Positions 25,191 through 33,545 of a stretch of 64,000 bases of DNA are shown here, one piece after another. Source of the DNA: Paenochrobactrum pullorum (GTDB lineage: Bacteria > Pseudomonadota > Alphaproteobacteria > Rhizobiales > Rhizobiaceae); the NCBI RefSeq assembly GCF_041929845.1, contig NZ_JBHEEH010000005.1:112182-176181 (forward strand), read 5' to 3'. Numbering within the stretch: the stretch's first letter is position 1; each line of letters begins with the position of its first letter. Made by a program: the position numbers and the translations under genes. The notes beneath the pieces are model-generated. The model did no database searches, was not told the origin of the DNA, and worked only from the letters and a program-made list of their open reading frames with translations.

Positions 25191-26573
25191 TTAGACTTTT
25201 GCTGCCGGATAAGGCGTTCTTGCAATCAGCAATAACCCGCCAATAAAAAATGCCAGCAGCACAGCCATACCGAGACGCGGCGAACCAAGCGCCATTGTCA
25301 CTGTCGCCACTAAAAACGGCGCCACAAAGCTGGTCGCACGACCAGCCAATGCGTAAATGCCAAAATAACGCCCTGCTTCTTCCGGTTTGACGCTACATGC
25401 AAACCATGAGCGCGATGAAGCCTGCACCGGGCCAAAAGCAAATCCGATCAGCAAACCATAAACCAGATAGGCTCGCTCAGCACCGGTGGCAAACAGCCCT
25501 TCTCCATCAAGGCCAAATGTCAAAAGCCCGAATAAAGTATAGTCGGTTCCGGTTGAAATAATCCCCACCGTTGCAATCAGCAACAAGATGAGAGAGGCAA
25601 TCACAATCGGCTTGGAGCCAAAAACGGCGTCACAACGGCTGGCAATCAGACAGCCGAAAATCGCCACTATATTGAGAATAATGCCAAAAATCCCGACTTC
25701 CGTGATTGTCCAGCCGAACATGGCGGCAGCAAAACCGCCCCCCAGCGCCAGCAAGGCATTAACACCATCCTGATAAATCATCCGTGCGATTAAAAACCGC
25801 ACGATGCCGGAGCGCTGGCGCACTTCATTTAATGTTGCTTTCAGCTCGCTCAAGCCCGACCGGATGGCAGGCATCAAGCGCGACGCTTTAGGAGAATCGG
25901 GCGTGAATAAAAACATCGGCAGAATGAAGATAAAATACCATACGGCACTTAAAGGTCCTGTGATACGCGCATCTTCGCCCGTCACCGGATCAAGTCCCCA
26001 TAAAGGCTTGATACCGATCAGCGTGGTGCCGGTTTCGGGCGATGCCGCCAGACATGTCACCACAAAAATCAGCATAATCATGCCGCCTAAATAACCAAGT
26101 CCCCAAGCAATATTGGAAATACGGCCAATATCTTCGCGCGCAACCAAGCGCGGCATCATCGAGTCATTAAAAACAATCGAAAATTCTGCCGCGACTGACG
26201 CCAGTGCAAAAAAGATCAACACCACCACAAGCGACGAGCCGGGTGCCGCGAACCATAGCATTGCCAGGCAGATGATTTTAATGGCTGCGAAAAAGCCGAT
26301 CCAAGGCTTACGTGCTCCTGTTTTATCGGCAACCGCACCCAAAACCGGAGACAGTATAGCAATCACAAATCCGGCGATGGCCACACCATAGCCCCATGCG
26401 GCTTGTCCTTGCGCCGGATCTTCCGCCATACGCGCAATAAAATAAGGCCCGAAAATAAAAGTGGTCACAACGGTGAAAAATGGTTGTGCTGCCCAGTCAA
26501 ACAGCATCCAGCCCCAAATGCCGCGTTTGGGTGTTGCTAAAACGCGTGGCGCACCCCGTTCCAACTCAACCAA
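25191..26573 (-). CDS. MFS transporter, UMF1/Atg22-like family
   Basis: A 460-residue protein with about twelve transmembrane segments. The opening WGWMLFDWAAQPFFTVVTTF and the loop PVLGAVADKTGARKPWI fit the bacterial UMF1 group of the major facilitator superfamily, related to the yeast vacuolar effluxer Atg22. The substrate is unknown for most bacterial members. A SFNDSMMPRLV-like loop (IVFNDSMMPRLVAREDIGR) is a further mark of the group. It is 54 bp downstream of the TPM-domain gene on the same strand. Confidence 0.88.
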   Translation of the reverse strand: MVELERGAPRVLATPKRGIWGWMLFDWAAQPFFTVVTTFIFGPYFIARMAEDPAQGQAAWGYGVAIAGFVIAILSPVLGAVADKTGARKPWIGFFAAIKIICLAMLWFAAPGSSLVVVLIFFALASVAAEFSIVFNDSMMPRLVAREDIGRISNIAWGLGYLGGMIMLIFVVTCLAASPETGTTLIGIKPLWGLDPVTGEDARITGPLSAVWYFIFILPMFLFTPDSPKASRLMPAIRSGLSELKATLNEVRQRSGIVRFLIARMIYQDGVNALLALGGGFAAAMFGWTITEVGIFGIILNIVAIFGCLIASRCDAVFGSKPIVIASLILLLIATVGIISTGTDYTLFGLLTFGLDGEGLFATGAERAYLVYGLLIGFAFGPVQASSRSWFACSVKPEEAGRYFGIYALAGRATSFVAPFLVATVTMALGSPRLGMAVLLAFFIGGLLLIARTPYPAAKV

Positions 26574-26627
26574 AAAATATTCCTAACCTGTTTTCGGCTG
26601 AGCCGGTCAATCTTGCCAAATCAAGTC

Positions 26628-27275
26628 TTATAGTTCGACCAGTTTGTCTTCCAGCTCGTTTATACTGTTTCCATCATCCGGAAAGTGTTTTTTCAATAAT
26701 TGTCCCGAAAGTGTAATGGCCTCAACAAAACCATCAGTCAGTGCACCTTTTTTAGCATGGTTCATCAACATAGCAACAATAGCATTCCACTCTTCTTGTT
26801 CCACTTTCGCATGGATACCAGCATCCGCAACCACTTCAGCGTAATGTTCAGCCAATGAAACAAACAGCAAAATGCCGGTACGTTGCGAAGTCAGATGCAC
26901 ATTACGCGCTAAAAACTGCTGCACCGCATTGAGATGTGCGCGCTTATAAAGAATGCGTCGCGGCACCAACAAAACCCGTAAATTAGGCAAAACCCACAAC
27001 AACAACATCGCACAGACAAATGCGCCCAAAATTGCCAGACCAAAACGCGGCAAAGCGATATCAAACCAATAATAATGCGCCAGAAAAGCCATCACCACAG
27101 CACTTAATAAAATTCCGCAGGTAAACACAAAACCGGCAGCGAAGAAATAATCGTCACTGCGGCGTGCCAGCACGGCATAAATTTCGCCATTCGTGCCTTT
27201 TTCCGCTTCGGCAATTGCCGTGCTAATCAGCTTATGGCCAACTTCGTCAACATGCTGATGTGTTTGATTCCTCAT
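26628..27275 (-). CDS. TPM domain membrane protein
   Basis: A 215-residue protein with an N-terminal stretch of TPM (Psb32/TLP18.3/MOLO-1) phosphatase-like fold around GTNGEIYAVLARRSDDYF, two central membrane segments (about residues 48-70 and 82-104), and a C-terminal half with RTGILLFVSLAEHYAEVVAD, a TPM feature. The frame is open upstream to 27407 through the neighbour's Gly-rich coding region; ATG 27275, 14 nt after that gene's stop, is the sensible start. It forms a LemA-TPM-TPM cluster. The family's role in bacteria is poorly known; membrane stress or envelope upkeep has been proposed. Confidence 0.8.
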   Translation of the reverse strand: MRNQTHQHVDEVGHKLISTAIAEAEKGTNGEIYAVLARRSDDYFFAAGFVFTCGILLSAVVMAFLAHYYWFDIALPRFGLAILGAFVCAMLLLWVLPNLRVLLVPRRILYKRAHLNAVQQFLARNVHLTSQRTGILLFVSLAEHYAEVVADAGIHAKVEQEEWNAIVAMLMNHAKKGALTDGFVEAITLSGQLLKKHFPDDGNSINELEDKLVEL

Positions 27276-27288
27276 GAAAACTGATCCA

Positions 27289-28161
27289 TTACCAACTGCC
27301 CGAGGCGCCGCCGCCGCCGGATGACCCGCCACCGCCGGAGAAACCACCACCGCTACTGCCACCGCCGAAACCACCACCAAAACCACCGCCGCGACCTGAA
27401 CCGCCACCCGATCCGCCTTGTGAGCGCATGTCGAAGGTCATGCCCAACCATACATAACGACCAGGTGCGATTTTTTGCCCAAAAATCGGTACCATAACAG
27501 CCATGCCGAAGCCGCCAAAAAAGATACTGATCCAGAAAATCAGGAAGATGACTTCAATCCAGTCGACATCGCTCGAAGCACTATTGGCATTGCGTTTGGC
27601 ACGTGCTTGCAACTCTGCTCCATCGCCGGAAAGCACGGCTATAATGCCGTCAACACCTTTGGAAATGCCCGCCGAATAATCACCGTCACGAAAAGCCGGC
27701 AAGATAATGCTTTGAATAATGACACTTGAAAGTGCATCGGTCACAACACCTTCAAGCCCATAACCCACTTCAAGACGAACTTTGCGGTCATTGGGTGCTA
27801 CAACCAGCAAGAGGCCGTTATTTTCTTGTTTCTGCCCAAGCGCCCAAGCCCGAAACAACTGATTGGAATAGGTTTCGATATCCGAGCCCTTCAGGCTCGG
27901 CACTGTAACCACCACCACCTGATCGGATGATATTTTTTCAAAATCGGCAAGTTTTGCAACAAGCTGGGCGCGCGTTTGCGGGTCAATCACATTGGCCGCA
28001 TCAACAACCCGCCCGGTAAGGGTGAGTTCGGCCGCTGGCTTATCCTGTGCAACTCCTGCTCCCGAATAGAGGCAGAAAATTGCAAAGACAAAAACTACCA
28101 ACACATCCCGTAAATTCTGCAATTTACGGGATTGTTGTTTGAGAATGATACCCTTGCCCAT
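27289..28161 (-). CDS. TPM domain protein with Gly-rich tail (YgcG-like)
   Basis: A 290-residue protein: signal segment ending about GAGVAQ, a TPM domain (GRVVDAANVIDPQTRAQL, VVVTVPSLKGSDIETYS, RAWALGQKQENNGLLLVVAP, VRLEVGYGLEGVVTDA), a membrane helix near residue 205-230, and a C-terminal tail of about 45 residues made almost only of Gly and Ser, ending ASGSW. This layout is the classical YgcG/TPM_phosphatase family. It lies between lemA and the second TPM gene with 11-17 bp gaps. A TTG at 28167 is an alternative start. Confidence 0.88.
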   Translation of the reverse strand: MGKGIILKQQSRKLQNLRDVLVVFVFAIFCLYSGAGVAQDKPAAELTLTGRVVDAANVIDPQTRAQLVAKLADFEKISSDQVVVVTVPSLKGSDIETYSNQLFRAWALGQKQENNGLLLVVAPNDRKVRLEVGYGLEGVVTDALSSVIIQSIILPAFRDGDYSAGISKGVDGIIAVLSGDGAELQARAKRNANSASSDVDWIEVIFLIFWISIFFGGFGMAVMVPIFGQKIAPGRYVWLGMTFDMRSQGGSGGGSGRGGGFGGGFGGGSSGGGFSGGGGSSGGGGASGSW

Positions 28162-28178
28162 CTTCAAAGCACCAAAGA

Positions 28179-28799
28179 TCAGAAATTGACCTTAGGCGCC
28201 TGCTGGCTGGCTGCGTCAATGCTGAAAGTCGGCATTGGCTCGCTATCGCGGAACCAGAACATCTTCCACAGCATGGTGGGCATGGTTTTTAAGCCAGTAT
28301 TATAAACGCGAACCGCTTCAATATAATCGCGACGTGCAACCGCTATACGGTTTTCAGTACCTTCAAGCTGTGATTGCAGCGCCAAGAAGTTCTGGTTGGC
28401 TTTCAGATCAGGATATTTTTCCACCACTACCATCAAGCGTGACAATGCACTGCTCAGATTGGCTTGATTATCCTGAAATTGTTTAAACAATTCTGGATTG
28501 TTGAGCATTTCAGGCGTTAATTGCACCGAAGTTGCTTTTGAGCGCGCTTCAACAACTGCAGTCAGTGTTTCCTGCTCATGGGCGGCATACCCCTTGACTG
28601 TTTCCACCAGATTCGGGATCAGGTCAGTGCGGCGCTGATACTGGTTAAGCACCTCGCTCCACGCAGCTTTGGCCTTCTCTTCATTGGTTGGTATGGTGTT
28701 AAATCCGCAGGCGGATAATAAAGGCATCAAGATCGCAAGACCAAGAAATAAAGCCAAACGGGAAAATCGGGAACGGGACGCAGTCATCGCAGTGGACAT
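28179..28799 (-). CDS. lemA: LemA family lipoprotein
   Basis: A 206-residue protein with a signal peptide and lipobox LLSAC (Cys at about residue 31), then the LemA four-helix domain (RRTDLIPNLVETVKGYAAHEQETLTAVVEARSKA in two parts, GTENRIAVARRDYIEAVRVYN, MPTMLWKMFWF). AGGAGA lies upstream of the ATG. LemA proteins occur with TPM proteins in many bacteria; their function is unknown, with suggested links to envelope stress. Confidence 0.9.
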   Translation of the reverse strand: MSTAMTASRSRFSRLALFLGLAILMPLLSACGFNTIPTNEEKAKAAWSEVLNQYQRRTDLIPNLVETVKGYAAHEQETLTAVVEARSKATSVQLTPEMLNNPELFKQFQDNQANLSSALSRLMVVVEKYPDLKANQNFLALQSQLEGTENRIAVARRDYIEAVRVYNTGLKTMPTMLWKMFWFRDSEPMPTFSIDAASQQAPKVNF

Positions 28800-28905
28800 A
28801 TATATCTCCTGATATAAAGCGCTTGTCTTATCAACTCATTATAAAATCAATCTGCTCGGTTCACTCAAGCTATATGTCATTGAGTTTAACCTGAAAAGCA
28901 TAAAA

Positions 28906-28932
28906 GAAAAGCGGCAGAAAATCCGCCGCTTT
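28906..28932 (-). terminator. Terminator downstream of rpsP
   Basis: AAAGCGGC (28908-28915) pairs with GCCGCTTT (28925-28932) across a 9-nt loop. Read on the minus strand it is followed by a T-rich tract. It ends the ffh-chorismate mutase-rpsP transcript. Confidence 0.75.
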
Positions 28933-29010
28933 CATATTCTTAATATAAACTTGCAAGAAAGATCAGGTTTCAATGCACTCACTGCATAAAAACCAATCTT
29001 TTCAGGATGA

Positions 29011-29415
29011 TTATTCGCTTGCAGCTTCTTCAGCTGGTGCAGCGGCAGCAGCAGCGGCTTCAGCAGCCTTTGCAGCAGCTTCTTCTTCTGCCTGCTTAGC
29101 CATTGCCAAACGTTCCTGAGCTTTTTTACCTGGCACACCCTTGGTTGGGTTGCTGCGGGTTTCGCGCTTGGAAACACCAGCCTGATCGAGGAAGCGCAAT
29201 ACGCGGTCGGTTGCCTGTGCACCGTGACCGAGCCAATGAGCGGCGCGTTCGCCGTCAACTTTTACGCGTTCTGCGTCTTTGGCAAGCATCGGATTCCATG
29301 AACCGATGATTTCCAAGAAACGACCGTCGCGCGGGCTGCGGGCATCCGCAACAACGATGTGGTAGTAAGGACGCTTTTTAGAACCGGCACGTGCCAGACG
29401 AATTTTAAGGGCCAT
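29011..29415 (-). CDS. rpsP: 30S ribosomal protein S16
   Basis: A 134-residue protein. The first 80 residues are canonical S16 (MALKIRLARAGSKKRPYYHI, DARSPRDGRFLEIIGSWNP). The remaining tail is an Ala/Glu-rich extension of about 35 residues, as in several Hyphomicrobiales. A ribosomal protein of the small subunit body. Unlike the usual rpsP-rimM-trmD-rplS order, a terminator and then lemA follow, so the operon has been split here. Confidence 0.97.
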   Translation of the reverse strand: MALKIRLARAGSKKRPYYHIVVADARSPRDGRFLEIIGSWNPMLAKDAERVKVDGERAAHWLGHGAQATDRVLRFLDQAGVSKRETRSNPTKGVPGKKAQERLAMAKQAEEEAAAKAAEAAAAAAAPAEEAASE

Positions 29416-29476
29416 AGTTTTTTTCCTTAGAGTAAATTAAGAGATCTGACCGTCAGGGCAGAACAATGTTATGCAG

Positions 29477-29809
29477 CTAGCTAGCAGCAGTTTCGTTTTC
29501 ACCGTGTTTAGCGGCGGTATGTTCATGATGCCGAATAACTTCTTTCACGATGAAGTTGAGAAATTTTTCAGCAAAATCCGGATCAAGATTTGAATCTTGT
29601 GCAAGAGCACGAAGACGCGCCACCTGACGTTTTTCACGTTCTGGGTCGGCAGCGGCCAAGCCTTGCTCAGCTTTCAAAATGCCGACCGCTTTGGTGCAGC
29701 GAAAACGCTCGGCCAGCATATGAATAAGAGCTGCATCAATATTATCAATCGAGCTACGCAGCGCGAGTAACTCAGCAGGCGTTGAATTTGCTTCGCTCAT
29801 CATACTCAC
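29477..29809 (-). CDS. Chorismate mutase (AroQ type)
   Basis: A 110-residue monofunctional chorismate mutase: three-helix AroQ fold with LLALRSSIDNIDAALIHMLAERF, the Lys-rich second segment CTKAVGILKAEQG and FLNFIVKEVIRHH at the end. It converts chorismate to prephenate for Phe/Tyr synthesis. GTG 29809 overlaps the ffh stop (GTGA); ATG codons at 29803 and 29800 are alternatives. Its position between ffh and rpsP is typical of Brucella-like genomes. Confidence 0.9.
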   Translation of the reverse strand: MSMMSEANSTPAELLALRSSIDNIDAALIHMLAERFRCTKAVGILKAEQGLAAADPEREKRQVARLRALAQDSNLDPDFAEKFLNFIVKEVIRHHEHTAAKHGENETAAS

Positions 29810-31377
29810 TTCTTCTTTGGCAAGCCCGGAAGGCCGCCACCAAGACCAGGTAATTTAGGGCCGCCGAGACCAGGCAAACCACCGCCTAAGCCCGGCAATC
29901 CACCTTTGGTCAGCCCTGCAGCCTCAGCTTGTTTTTGCAAGGCTTCGAGCTGCTTCGGATCCATTTTCGACAGATCAGGCAAACCGCCACCAAGGCCACC
30001 CATACCGCCACCAAGGCCACCAAGCCCCATCTTGCCGGCAAGGCCGCCCATCATCTGTTTCATCATGCCGCCTCTGCCGCCCTTGCCCATGGCTTTCATC
30101 ATATCAGCCATCTGACGATGCATTTTCAAAAGCTTGTTGATGTCGGCAGCATTGGTGCCCGAACCTTTGGCAATACGTTGTTTGCGGCTATGCTTTAGCA
30201 AATCGGGATTTGCACGCTCTGATTTAGTCATTGAGCTGATGATTGCCAATTGACGGTCAAAAAGCTTGTCATCCAGACCGGCGGCAGCCATCTGATCTTT
30301 TGCTTTGCCCATGCCCGGCATCATACCCATGATACCGCCCATGCCGCCAAGCTTTTTCATCTGGCCAAGCTGATCAGCAAGATCGTTGAGATCAAACTTA
30401 CCGGACTGCATTTTCTTGGCCATTGCCGATGCTTTTTCAGCATCAATGGTTTCAGCAGCTTTTTCAACAAGGCTGACAATGTCGCCCATGCCAAGGATAC
30501 GGTCGGCGATACGCTTTGGATGGAACTCTTCCAGAGCATCCATCTTTTCGCCGGTGGCAATCGCTTTGATCGGCTTGCCGGTAATAGCGCGCATCGAGAG
30601 AGCCGCACCACCACGGCCGTCACCGTCCATACGGGTGAGAACTATACCGGTAATACCAACGCGCTCATCAAAGTTACGCGCCAGATTAACGGCGTCCTGA
30701 CCAGTGAGGCTATCGGCAACAAGAAGAATTTCATGCGGGTTGGAAACGGCACGAATTTCGTCCATTTCCACCATCAGCGGCTCGTCAATATGGGTACGAC
30801 CCGCAGTATCGAGGATCACCACATCATGGCCTCCAAGCTTTGCAGCTTGTACAGCGCGCGCAGCAATATCAACCGGCGACTGACCGGCAATAATCGGCAA
30901 TGTATCAACGCTGACCTGTTCACCCAGCTGGCGCAGCTGTTCTTGTGCAGCAGGACGGCGGGTGTCAAGCGATGCCATCAGTACTTTTTTGCGCTGACGT
31001 TCGCTTAAGCGTTTGGCAAGTTTACCGGTCGTGGTGGTTTTACCCGAGCCTTGCAAACCGACCATCATAATGACAACCGGAGCCGGTGCATTCAGATCAA
31101 TCGAAACACCTTCGGTGCCGAGCATTTCAACCAGTTCGTCATGAACGATCTTGACGACCATCTGACCCGGTTTGATGCTTTTAAGAATTTCTGCGCCGAC
31201 AGCTTTTTCGCGAACTTTATCGGTAAAAGAACGAACAACTTCCAGCGACACATCCGCTTCAATCAGCGCGCGTCGCACTTCACGCAGGGCTGCCGCTACG
31301 TCGCTTTCAGAAAGAGCGCCACGTCCGGTCAGTCCATTGAGAATAGAGCCTAAGCGCTCCTGAAGTGATTCAAACAT
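29806..31377 (-). CDS. ffh: Signal recognition particle GTPase Ffh
   Basis: A 523-residue SRP54 protein. N-domain helices precede the G domain with GLQGSGKTTTTGKLAKRL (about residue 107), DTRRPAAQEQLRQL, DTAGR and LTRMDGDGRGG; the methionine-rich M domain (MGGIMGMMPGMG, MHRQMADMMKAMGKG) binds signal peptides and SRP RNA. The C-terminus is extended by about 70 residues of Gly/Leu/Pro repeats of the type GLPGLGG and ends in PKKK. It targets inner-membrane proteins to FtsY. First gene of the ffh-chorismate mutase-rpsP operon. Confidence 0.97.
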   Translation of the reverse strand: MFESLQERLGSILNGLTGRGALSESDVAAALREVRRALIEADVSLEVVRSFTDKVREKAVGAEILKSIKPGQMVVKIVHDELVEMLGTEGVSIDLNAPAPVVIMMVGLQGSGKTTTTGKLAKRLSERQRKKVLMASLDTRRPAAQEQLRQLGEQVSVDTLPIIAGQSPVDIAARAVQAAKLGGHDVVILDTAGRTHIDEPLMVEMDEIRAVSNPHEILLVADSLTGQDAVNLARNFDERVGITGIVLTRMDGDGRGGAALSMRAITGKPIKAIATGEKMDALEEFHPKRIADRILGMGDIVSLVEKAAETIDAEKASAMAKKMQSGKFDLNDLADQLGQMKKLGGMGGIMGMMPGMGKAKDQMAAAGLDDKLFDRQLAIISSMTKSERANPDLLKHSRKQRIAKGSGTNAADINKLLKMHRQMADMMKAMGKGGRGGMMKQMMGGLAGKMGLGGLGGGMGGLGGGLPDLSKMDPKQLEALQKQAEAAGLTKGGLPGLGGGLPGLGGPKLPGLGGGLPGLPKKK

Positions 31378-31869
31378 TCTTTTTCCTTACAGTTCCGGCA
31401 AGCATTATGAAAAACACCCGCAGAATGGTTGTTATGCGCCCGAAAGACAAATGAAAAAACAGCCAAAACGAAACGACACCCGAGGGCGCATCGCGCTGTC
31501 GGATGTGTACCTCCGGGATCGTTTTATACCAATGCGGGTCCCGGTCGGCGGCTCAAACAAAATAATCAGGTTTGCAGAACAGTTTTCTTAAATCGTAAAA
31601 AAGCCTTTGAGTCAAGAATTCCTTAAAAAGCCGCTCTCAACAATTATGCAACAGTTGTGCCAAATTATAACTTCTGACACCGCATTTACCATTAAGACCG
31701 CCCAAAAATGCCATGATCAAGCCATAACTGGTGATTTCTCACACATATTCGCCCCCGACAACCCATGACAAAGAAAGTATTAGCATAAATTGATCTAGTA
31801 TTGATTATGACATTTGTTCATGTGGTATCAATTTCAAAATTAACTCGAATCATTATTCAGGAGATTCTA
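31378..31869. other. Divergent intergenic region, no gene seen
   Basis: The 492 bp between ffh and the lytic transglycosylase gene holds short spurious frames only. I looked for the small SRP RNA beside ffh and did not find its conserved tetraloop region. It must hold both divergent promoters; none could be assigned with confidence. Confidence 0.5.
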
Positions 31870-32697
31870 ATGGCACTGTCTGCCACAGGTAAATTCTCAA
31901 TAGCTGCGGCTGGCCTGCTGCTTGCCGGCATCATTGGAACCGGTGCCGCCAATGCTGCCCAATGCGGCAATAATGCTGCCGGCTATAATACATGGTTAAA
32001 GCAAACCATTGCTGAAGCCCCGGCACGCGGTATCGGCAAGGCCGGCATCAATGCATTGGCCAACACCAAATATGCAACCGCAACCATCAACGCAGACCGC
32101 AATCAGAAAAGCTTCAAGCTATCTTTGAAAGAATTCATGCAAAAGCGTGGTTCGGATACGATTATCAAGCGCGGTAAAGCCCATAAGCAGGCTAATGCTG
32201 CGCTGTTTGCCAATATTGAAAAGCGTTACGGCGTTCCGGCCGGTCCGCTTCTGGCGATCTGGGGTATGGAAACCGGTTTCGGCAGCTATCTTGGCAAGCA
32301 GCACACACTTTCAGCCGTTGCAACACTCGCCTATGATTGCCGCCGTTCGGCTTTCTTCACTGAACAGCTTTATGCAGCGCTTACATTGATCGATCGTCAG
32401 GATCTCAATCCAAACGCAATCGGCGCAATGCATGGTGAAATCGGCCAGACCCAGTTCCTGCCTGCCAATGTTTTGAAATACGGCGTGGACGGTGACGGCA
32501 GCGGTCATATCGATATGATCAACTCTAAAGCCGATGCTCTGGCTTCCACTGCAAACTTCCTCGTCGGTCACGGCTGGAAACGCGGTGCCGGTTATCAGCA
32601 GGGTGAACCAAACTACGCAGCCATTCAGGGCTGGAATGCGGCTACAGTTTACCAGCAGTCTATCGCCATTATGGGCAAAGCAATCGACGGTAAATAA
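31870..32697 (+). CDS. Lytic murein transglycosylase, MltB family
   Basis: A 275-residue periplasmic protein with signal peptide (LLLAGIIGTGAANAA). The catalytic Glu is Glu134 in AIWGMETGFGSYLG, and the MltB calcium/EF-like loop GVDGDGSGHIDM with SKADALASTANFL follows. It cleaves peptidoglycan glycan strands to 1,6-anhydro products. It ends soon after the catalytic domain and has no C-terminal peptidoglycan-binding domain, so it is a short form. ATG 31870 has AGGAG 7 nt upstream; the frame is open to 31801 but no family sequence is gained. Confidence 0.9.
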   Translation: MALSATGKFSIAAAGLLLAGIIGTGAANAAQCGNNAAGYNTWLKQTIAEAPARGIGKAGINALANTKYATATINADRNQKSFKLSLKEFMQKRGSDTIIKRGKAHKQANAALFANIEKRYGVPAGPLLAIWGMETGFGSYLGKQHTLSAVATLAYDCRRSAFFTEQLYAALTLIDRQDLNPNAIGAMHGEIGQTQFLPANVLKYGVDGDGSGHIDMINSKADALASTANFLVGHGWKRGAGYQQGEPNYAAIQGWNAATVYQQSIAIMGKAIDGK

Positions 32698-32716
32698 TCG
32701 TCAAAATACAAACATT

Positions 32717-32754
32717 AAAAAGCCCGCCGGAAAGATAATCCGGCGGGCTTTTTT
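32717..32754. terminator. Strong terminator after the lytic transglycosylase gene
   Basis: A perfect 10-bp G+C-rich stem AGCCCGCCGG/CCGGCGGGCT (32721-32730 with 32740-32749) with A-run before and T-run after; usable by both converging genes. Confidence 0.9.
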
Positions 32755-32770
32755 ATAGATTTATTCGATC

Positions 32771-33460
32771 TTAAGAGGCTGATTTTTCGGCAGCAGGCGC
32801 CGGTATCACAAATGGATCATCGATATCAGGACGTTTGAAATCACCGGTTTCTTTATCCATTACCCACAATTCACCGGTTGAAATATCAAACCATGCGCCA
32901 TGCAGGCTGATACGCCCCTTCTTCTCCAAAATGTCGACGCACGGGAAAGTACGCAAATTCTGGATCGAATAGCGGATCGAAATACGCTCCAATGCCGTGT
33001 GGCGTTCGCTGTCTGTCATCAGCGTATTGGCGATAACACTTTCCGCGGCAGGTGCGAGAATGCTCATCCATTTGCCGATAAAATCACCCGGCGACAATGG
33101 TGCGTGATCCGGCGACAATGCCGCTTTAATACCACCGCAGCGGCCATGCCCAAGCACAACAATATGTTTAACCTTGAGGCTTTGAACCGCAAATTCAAGC
33201 GCCGCAGAGGCTGCATGATATTCGCCATCCGGTGTATAAGGCGGCATCAGGTTTGCGACATTGCGCAAAACGAAAATTTCACCCGGAGCGGTATCAAAAA
33301 TAATTTCAGGTGCCGCGCGCGAGTCGCAACACGCAATCACTAATGTCTGAGGTGTCTGACCAATGTCAGCAAGCTCACGATAACGGGCTGTTTCATGAGC
33401 AAAATGATTGTTCATGAAATTACGATAGCCACTGAGGAGTGTGTCTGGAAGATCTGCCAT
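32771..33460 (-). CDS. Beta-carbonic anhydrase
   Basis: A 229-residue zinc enzyme interconverting CO2 and bicarbonate. Zinc ligands are Cys44 (in CCDSR with the Asp46/Arg48 dyad), His105 and Cys108 (GHGRCGG). The remaining sequence (PGEIFVLRNVANLMPPY, SAALEFAVQSLKVKHIVVLG) is standard for bacterial beta-class enzymes. ATG 33460 is used; a TTG at 33469 would add three residues. Confidence 0.95.
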   Translation of the reverse strand: MADLPDTLLSGYRNFMNNHFAHETARYRELADIGQTPQTLVIACCDSRAAPEIIFDTAPGEIFVLRNVANLMPPYTPDGEYHAASAALEFAVQSLKVKHIVVLGHGRCGGIKAALSPDHAPLSPGDFIGKWMSILAPAAESVIANTLMTDSERHTALERISIRYSIQNLRTFPCVDILEKKGRISLHGAWFDISTGELWVMDKETGDFKRPDIDDPFVIPAPAAEKSAS

Positions 33461-33545
33461 GCCTCTCAAATATCCCTATCGATATTTAAGATCAATAAAA
33501 TAACACAAGCTGCGTTATTTTTTTGAAGGAAGTAAAAACATAATC

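Noticed and set aside
27289..27420. Gly-codon-rich stretch as a possible tandem repeat or mobile element
   Set aside because: It encodes the Gly/Ser tail normal for YgcG-type TPM proteins.
30250..31008. 252-codon plus-strand open frame
   Set aside because: Antisense to ffh, whose motifs are complete; no ribosome binding site or family likeness.
31378..31869. Possible small SRP RNA beside ffh
   Set aside because: The conserved asymmetric loop and tetraloop sequence of SRP RNA could not be found on either strand.
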